A stretch of 11,832 bases of DNA from Mansonella perstans (taxonomy: Eukaryota > Nematoda > Chromadorea > Rhabditida > Onchocercidae): the NCBI GenBank assembly GCA_037074765.1, contig JBAMDO010000494.1, forward strand, positions 1 to 11,832, given 5' to 3'. The position numbers and the translations under genes were made by a program. Below the pieces are notes generated by a model. It saw nothing but the letters and a program-made list of their open reading frames with translations. It was not told the DNA's origin and made no database searches. Positions 7,401 through 11,832 of this stretch are shown here, piece after piece. Within the stretch, counting starts at the first letter, position 1. Every line of letters starts with the position of its first letter.

Positions 7401-7745
7401 AAAAAATATGAACGAATCTCAGAAGGAGAAATTAAGAACGAAAACAAAAGAAGTCAAATAGGAAAAATTCAAGTTAAAAACGAAGAGATGATGCTGGAAG
7501 CACGAAAGCAGCCAACTTTTTTCTTGGTAATAGATTTTAAAGTTCATTTAATTTTTATTAATCTATAAAATTCTGAAGAAAAAAATTTTTGCTTCCTGAA
7601 TTATTAAAATATTAGTTTGCTTAATTAATTCAATTACACAAATTTTATTCAGGAAATGAAGGAGGAAAATGTGATGAAAAAAGATTTGAAATGTTTAATC
7701 AACTTACTTTCCATGGCAATTCTTTTTCTTGCATTGACCAGCTAA
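7401..7745 (+). CDS. Candidate two-exon open frame downstream of integrase
   Basis: After the integrase break the same frame stays open as a Lys/Glu-rich stretch (KKYERISEGEIKNENK, then KNEEMMLEARKQPTFFL), possibly a coiled coil. A donor (TTG|GTAATA) lies at 7526/7527 and a strong acceptor (TTTTATTCAG) ends at 7652. The splice is phase 0 and gives a second exon, 7653-7745, of 30 codons with a hydrophobic end (INLLSMAILFLALTS) before TAA. The intron would be 126 nt. The first exon could begin at the ATGCAG acceptor (7395-7400) as a host exon, or be read through from integrase. The stop codon coincides with the first base of a tandem repeat. In another frame exon 2 is also open, so the assignment is tentative. 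Confidence 0.35.
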
Positions 7746-7959
7746 CTTTTTAATTGACAAAATCCTGATGCATGGCCTAATTTAGGAAAATCCTAATGCA
7801 TGACTGATTTCGCCATATAATTAACAATAAATCCTGATGCATAACTCACTTTTAATTAAACTTTTTAATTGACAAACCCTGACGCATAACTTTTGAGTAA
7901 CTTTTTAATTGATAAAAACCCTGATGGATAACGAACTTTGATAAAATCCTGAAGCATAA
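7743..7959 (+). repeat. Diverged tandem repeat, core AATCCTGATGCAT
   Basis: Six copies of a 13-base core start at 7761, 7789, 7830, 7875, 7917 and 7945 (spacings 28, 41, 45, 42, 28). Three of them follow a shared TAACTTTTTAATTGACAAA lead-in (7743, 7859 and 7899), so the full unit is about 33-45 bases. Cores vary as CCTAATGCAT, CCTGACGCAT, CCTGATGGAT and CCTGAAGCAT. It is probably a decayed minisatellite. Confidence 0.8.
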
Positions 7960-8521
7960 ATTTAATGAACTTTTCAAGTAAATATAATTATATTATCATT
8001 GTTTTTTCTAAATTTTTGTTCATTTCAAATTTTGCTCCATTTACAATTTTTCCATTCATGTATGACACCAAGGATCAATTTGCTGATCAATTCATCCACT
8101 TGCTTTGTTGTATTTTGATTAACAGAAAAATGTCGTTTACCAGAAAACATTCTGATTTTTTTAATTTTTTTCTTGTTATTGATTATTAATATTTAAAACT
8201 TTTTTTTGTTAATTGTTCTGTCCAATATTTTTTAAAGTGAACGTTTTGTTTTTCGCAAATAGTTTTAAAATATTAAAAGTTAGAACAGAAATTAAATTTT
8301 AATAAGAATAGAATCTGTTCAATGAGTTTTGGATTTGGGAAGATGAATGATGTAACTTAAATTTTGCACTGCACTTGCTAAGAATTGGATCGTTTTAAAA
8401 TTTATCACTGCGGATTGAATAATTTTAATCTGTAGCATTAACATTCACATCTATCATTTTAGCTCTTAACTCCTAACAAACAGCGCTGAGAACGAAACTT
8501 GCATAGTACTTTTGCAAATTA

Positions 8522-8566
8522 AATATCTGAATTATTGCAAAGATAATAGTTAAGCTTTCAGATATT
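8522..8566. repeat. Perfect 10-bp inverted repeat with 25-nt loop
   Basis: AATATCTGAA at 8522-8531 pairs with TTCAGATATT at 8557-8566. It could fold as a hairpin. The function is unknown and chance is possible in AT-rich DNA. Confidence 0.5.
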
Positions 8567-8591
8567 AATAACTAAACAAAAGGTCAATTTT

Positions 8592-8621
8592 GCTAGCAAT
8601 TGGGGACGAATGATTGTTAGC
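8592..8621. repeat. 9-bp hairpin, 12-nt loop
   Basis: GCTAGCAAT (8592-8600) pairs with ATTGTTAGC (8613-8621) with one G-U pair. There is no sign of a miRNA-length stem. Confidence 0.4.
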
Positions 8622-9290
8622 TTACCAAACAATAACCATTCTTCATTAAAAATAATCGTTAAAGCAAAGAACCTATTCTTCATCAAAATTAACTTTCGTC
8701 AAAATTAATTGACAAAAGCAACAACAAGATTTTTTTAATCAGTATTTCATTTCATCACAATTTCCAACCAATATTTATCAGAATTTAAAATAGAAATTTC
8801 AATAATGGATTTGAAAGAATATTTCCTGAAATATTGATGAACGCTATTGATCAGTCGCATGGTCAATGCTAATATTAATTAATGAATAATAGCTAAGGCT
8901 AATTAGAATTTTGCTGCGAAATTCTTCTGATCATTAAATGTCATATATGCGTAAGTTGATAAGTAGGTTCTCCTTTCAAATTTCAATAGATTATGTAAAA
9001 ACACAAAATCAACCAGATAGAAAAGATTAATGTAGAATGACAGATAGCAGCATGGGAAATTACAAATAGCTTTCAGTTTTTCTTAAAATATTGCTGAATT
9101 AAAAAAAAATATTTCATAGATAATCGAGCATTCTTTAAAGTGAATTCATCATTGATTAAAATAGTTCCACTGAAATTAGCTACAATTTTAATTTTAATTT
9201 AAAAATTCTGAAAATTTTATTACAGTTTATTGTTTTGCTGCAAACTTAGAACATTTTACTATGTGTATTATGTTGATTACTAGGCAAATT

Positions 9291-9335
9291 TTGGCTTGAG
9301 TGTTTCATGTGACCAAGTGCACTTACAGAAGCCAA
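9291..9335. repeat. 7-bp inverted repeat enclosing a 10-bp palindrome
   Basis: TTGGCTT (9291-9297) and AAGCCAA (9329-9335) are complementary and enclose the palindrome AAGTGCACTT (9315-9324). It could be a binding site or hairpin. There is no further support. Confidence 0.3.
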
Positions 9336-9995
9336 GCTAGCAGGAGATGTTACACGCTAATAGCAACATCCCAGTTCTAAAAAAATTTAGCATGATTTGA
9401 TATATCTTTTCAAAAAAATATCGTCTCGATCAAATTTATTGTATTCTTCGATTACATTTATCGATTTTATTATTAGGGCTATTTGTAATATATGGTTTTA
9501 TAGTAGTGAATTTTCATCTTCAAAAAATTTTTCCGTAACCTTTGAAAAAATTTAATGCGCATTGATGTTGGCATAGATTGCTACTTTTCATTCATTTTTA
9601 ATTCTTAAAGGCGATTAAAAATAGTAAATTAAACAAAATTAAAATGATTAAGCAATAATTTTGAAATCAACGTTTTTTACAACATTCCCTTGAAGAAATT
9701 TACATATTTGATGGGAAATTACATTATAAATAAATGAAAAACAAAATCTTATTGTCAGTGCAATTTGTGCGAACTGTGGTATTTCATTGCAATATTTTCC
9801 TTTTTTTTCGTTTACATTCATTATATTATCATATCATTATTATTGATGAACTAAAAATTCATGTTGGTGGAATAGTTTTGTTGAAGCACAATTTTTGGAT
9901 ATATTACTCTTTAATGTGCTAAAAATTAAATGCATTGCTCTTTATTGGCAATTTTATTGGTAATCTTTAATTTGATCTAACTTGTTCTATTTCAG

Positions 9996-10152
9996 ATCAA
10001 AAAAATTGAATCAATTAAAAGTGTATTACAATATGGGCAATTTGTTGCTGAAACGTACCAAAGTATCTTCCCTAAATCATACATTCTCATATAGATTATA
10101 TAAGAACACAAGATCACAAGGAATTATTCCACAGTTGGAGAAATGCAATTGA
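9996..10152 (+). CDS. Candidate small exon or ORF, 39 codons from ATG 10033
   Basis: A strong acceptor, TTCTATTTCAG, ends at 9995. The frame is open from there (SKKLNQLKVYYN) through an ATG at 10033 to TGA at 10150-10152. The protein from the ATG is basic (MGNLLLKRTKVSS...). An AATAAA sits 16 bases after the stop, at 10168-10173. This could be a tiny trans-spliced gene with a 37-base leader, or the last exon of a longer gene. The product is unrecognised. Confidence 0.3.
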
Positions 10153-10167
10153 TAACTGACATAGTAA

Positions 10168-10173
10168 AATAAA
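10168..10173 (+). promoter_or_regulatory. Possible poly(A) signal AATAAA
   Basis: It lies 16 bases after the stop of the 39-codon frame, which is a typical distance. Chance occurrence in AT-rich sequence cannot be excluded. Confidence 0.3.
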
Positions 10174-10190
10174 CATATGGTAATATTTAG

Positions 10191-10307
10191 CCGAACAAAA
10201 AAGAACAGACAGATTTGAAGGATGATGCAGGAGACATAGATGAAACAAGCTCATGGACAACTTTATCACTTTTGATAATGAACATACTATCCTGTCAATT
10301 CTGGTGA
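10191..10307 (+). CDS. Weak candidate exon, 38 codons
   Basis: It follows an acceptor-like ATATTTAG (ends 10190). It opens with an acidic part (KKEQTDLKDDAGDIDETSS) and then a hydrophobic run (LSLLIMNILS) before TGA 10305-10307. Possible donors are GTGATA at 10304 and GTATCT at 10311. No family is recognised, and it could be chance. Confidence 0.2.
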   Translation, partial: PNKKEQTDLKDDAGDIDETSSWTTLSLLIMNILSCQFW

Positions 10308-10493
10308 TAAGTATCTATTACTTATCTTCCTGAATCCAAAAAAAAAGATGAAAAAATTTTTTTTGAATAATACATGTTAATATGTGCTACTTTTTTAAAT
10401 GATTTGTTGCATTATAAATCTTTATCAAGTAATTATTTAATTGCTCAGAAGAAACTGATAAGAATGCTTAATATTTGACAAGCATACGTAGAG

Positions 10494-10977
10494 ATGATTA
10501 TTTTTTCCTATGTATCCTTATCAATCATATACATGACTATAGTAATCATAACTATTATGATTACAATATTGTATTTTATCGTACTGAACGCATATTGTAG
10601 GACAATTGGTACCCGATCAACATTTAATGTAAGCTTATCAACTGGTGGAAATGAACAAAGTAGCATTAGTGAAAAAACTGCCATAAGCCACGATGATTCT
10701 TACGCACCTAGTAACAATGATTACAGTGAAAGGTACTTTCTTATTATTTTTTGGATTTTTGTTGGAAAAAGAAAAGATTTTGAATGTGCAAGAAAGTATT
10801 GCTACCTCGGATACATCTGCCGATTTTTCATCACTTAAAAATCTAAGCGAAGTATCCGAACATGCAACAATCCAGCCACGACCTGATGATGTCCTATGGG
10901 CGATTGATGTCAGACGGTATCATGAAAGAGAACCTGTTTTCCGTAAAAGACCCTTCGTACGCATCTTTCCTTCATAG
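10494..10977 (+). CDS. Likely two-exon small single-pass membrane protein, 139 codons
   Basis: The ATG at 10494 begins a long hydrophobic segment (residues 2-31, MIIFSYVSLSIIYMTIVIIT onward), a probable signal-anchor. A Ser/Thr/Asn/Asp-rich part follows, up to NNDYSE. The frame then needs a short intron: GT 10733 to AG 10796 (64 nt), giving a Ser at the junction, or GT 10726 to AG 10792 (67 nt), giving a Lys. Both keep the frame, and neither acceptor has the usual TTTCAG. Exon 2 encodes IATSDTSADFSSL, then a Pro/Arg-rich end (RPDDVLWAIDVRRYHERE...FPS) before TAG 10975-10977. A TTGCTCAG at 10441-10448 could be a trans-splice acceptor, leaving a 45-base leader. The family is not recognised. Confidence 0.5.
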
Positions 10978-11481
10978 TCGTTTTGAGCACTAGCTTAAAA
11001 TTAGGAATTTTACTGAAAAAAATTAGCAAAATGGAAATTCCCATTATCGATAATCATTCTCTTTTGTCACTTCTTATCTTTCTCGTACTGTTTTATTTTT
11101 TTAATTTTTCCTAGTGAAAAAACAAACAACATTTATCAATGTATCTCATCGTATCACTAATTATTAGTACTATCACGTATCTTATACGATACTTAGTAAT
11201 CCGTTACGTTCAATAACTTAACCGAAATTGTTCATTCTTTTTCTAAATATAAAAGTGCATAGGAATTATCATAAAATTTTTTTGTATTTGAATATGATAT
11301 ATCATTGGGATTTCTTTAATACGAAAGGATCAAAAAGAAAATTTCAATACTTTATCATTATTTCTTCCTCTCCAATTTTCTTTTTGATTTAGGATAATTA
11401 TTGCTACTATACAAAATTAATATTATACTATTATACTTAACTACATTTAACTGTTTCACTTAGTTAAGTTAAATTTTGCAG
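10978..11481. other. AT-rich spacer or intron
   Basis: No gene seen. It ends in AAATTTTGCAG, a good acceptor for the exon that follows. A GTAAAA donor inside the previous gene (10942) raises the possibility that the two regions are alternative parts of one transcript. Confidence 0.35.
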
Positions 11482-11832
11482 AAGATAGCATTAAAGGTAC
11501 GACCACGCACATTTCCACGATTACAATGGCGTCATCTCTATCATCAGTGGGCATTAAGGCAACCTCCGCAAGCTTACAGTATATTATTATTTCAAAACTT
11601 TAATAATAATGCTTCTAGTAAAAAAAGTCGGAATAGATAATAAATCTACGAAAATGAACATTTTAATGATAAGTCTGAAAAATGACGCAGTTCGAAAAAA
11701 ATTAACAACAATTGAAAACCAAATAATTTCAGCAAAAGATGTATTCAATCCATACATTAATGAAGCATTGGAAGAGAAAAATGACATTGACTTAAATTTA
11801 TCCGATTTGGAACATGGCATTTTTTATTTGAA
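11482..11832 (+). CDS. Start of an unrecognised spliced gene, runs off the right edge
   Basis: Exon 11482-11578 follows the acceptor TTTTGCAG and reads KIALKVRPRTFPRLQWRHLY...QPPQAY, rich in Arg, Gln and aromatic residues. A GTATAT donor at 11579 and a strong ATAATTTCAG acceptor ending at 11732 join it, with matching phase (1 + 2 bases, Thr), to KDVFNPYINEALEEKNDIDL...EHGIFYL, open to the last base. The intron is 154 nt. Unspliced, the first frame stops at 11638-11640. The right-hand frame is also open from an ATG at 11609, so an unspliced start there is an alternative. A third frame from ATG 11526 is open for 25 codons. The product is unknown. Confidence 0.45.

Larger units (their letters stand above)
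7960..9995. other. Long AT-rich stretch without a supported gene
   Basis: About 2 kb with no convincing exon on either strand. Open frames of 74 codons (7965-8189) and 62 codons (9734-9922) are Phe/Ile/Leu-rich, as expected of random AT-rich DNA. Apart from small hairpins (8522-8566, 8592-8621, 9291-9335) nothing distinctive was seen. It may be intergenic or a long intron. Confidence 0.5.

Noticed and set aside
7965..8189. 74-codon Phe/Ile-rich open frame
   Set aside because: Composition matches random AT-rich DNA. There is no motif, splice or leader support.
9734..9922. 62-codon hydrophobic open frame
   Set aside because: As above; it looks like low-complexity AT-rich sequence and not a membrane protein.
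11587..11820. 77-codon minus-strand open frame
   Set aside because: It is opposite a plus-strand frame with a good splice site and a more protein-like composition.

Overview
The window looks like nuclear DNA from an AT-rich nematode, possibly a spirurid or filarial worm. The evidence is degenerate BEL/Pao-type LTR retrotransposon remains, short spliceable exons with nematode-style TTTCAG acceptors, and a perfect 22-nt copy of the nematode spliced leader SL1 on the minus strand at 4015-4036. No rRNA, tRNA, CRISPR array or bacterial-style operon was seen. Species cannot be settled from the sequence.

Layout. 1-1000 holds a candidate two-exon host gene of 53 codons (491-756), whose second exon lies between two nearly identical 42/43-bp direct repeats. 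1084-1321 is one copy of a dispersed repeat whose inverted relative is at 4600-4804, with a shortened third copy at 4304-4391. 1478-2741 (minus) and 3052-3971 (plus) are two decayed integrase ends of BEL/Pao pol, arranged head to head. After the second comes an LTR-like stretch with the SL1 sequence in antisense and a GCGAACGTG tandem repeat (4052-4151).

4859-7388 is a third BEL/Pao fragment: RNase H, pol linker, then a displaced gag-protease block (about 5677-6846), then linker and integrase. The gag-protease block is flanked by a 58-bp direct repeat of pol linker sequence, so it looks inserted into pol. The integrase is cut after its second catalytic Asp and runs in frame into unrelated sequence that looks spliceable (7401-7526 and 7653-7745). 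A diverged tandem array (7743-7959) follows.

8000-9990 is AT-rich, with no convincing gene. 9996-11832 holds several candidate host exons: a tiny ORF with a poly(A) signal, a likely two-exon single-pass membrane protein (10494-10977), and the start of a spliced gene running off the right edge (11482-11832).

None of the retrotransposon copies could make a working polyprotein. All carry stops, frameshifts and large deletions. The parts most worth attention are the SL1 copy beside a retrotransposon end, the gag-protease block between 58-bp repeats, the inverted repeat family, and the possible integrase-host exon fusion.
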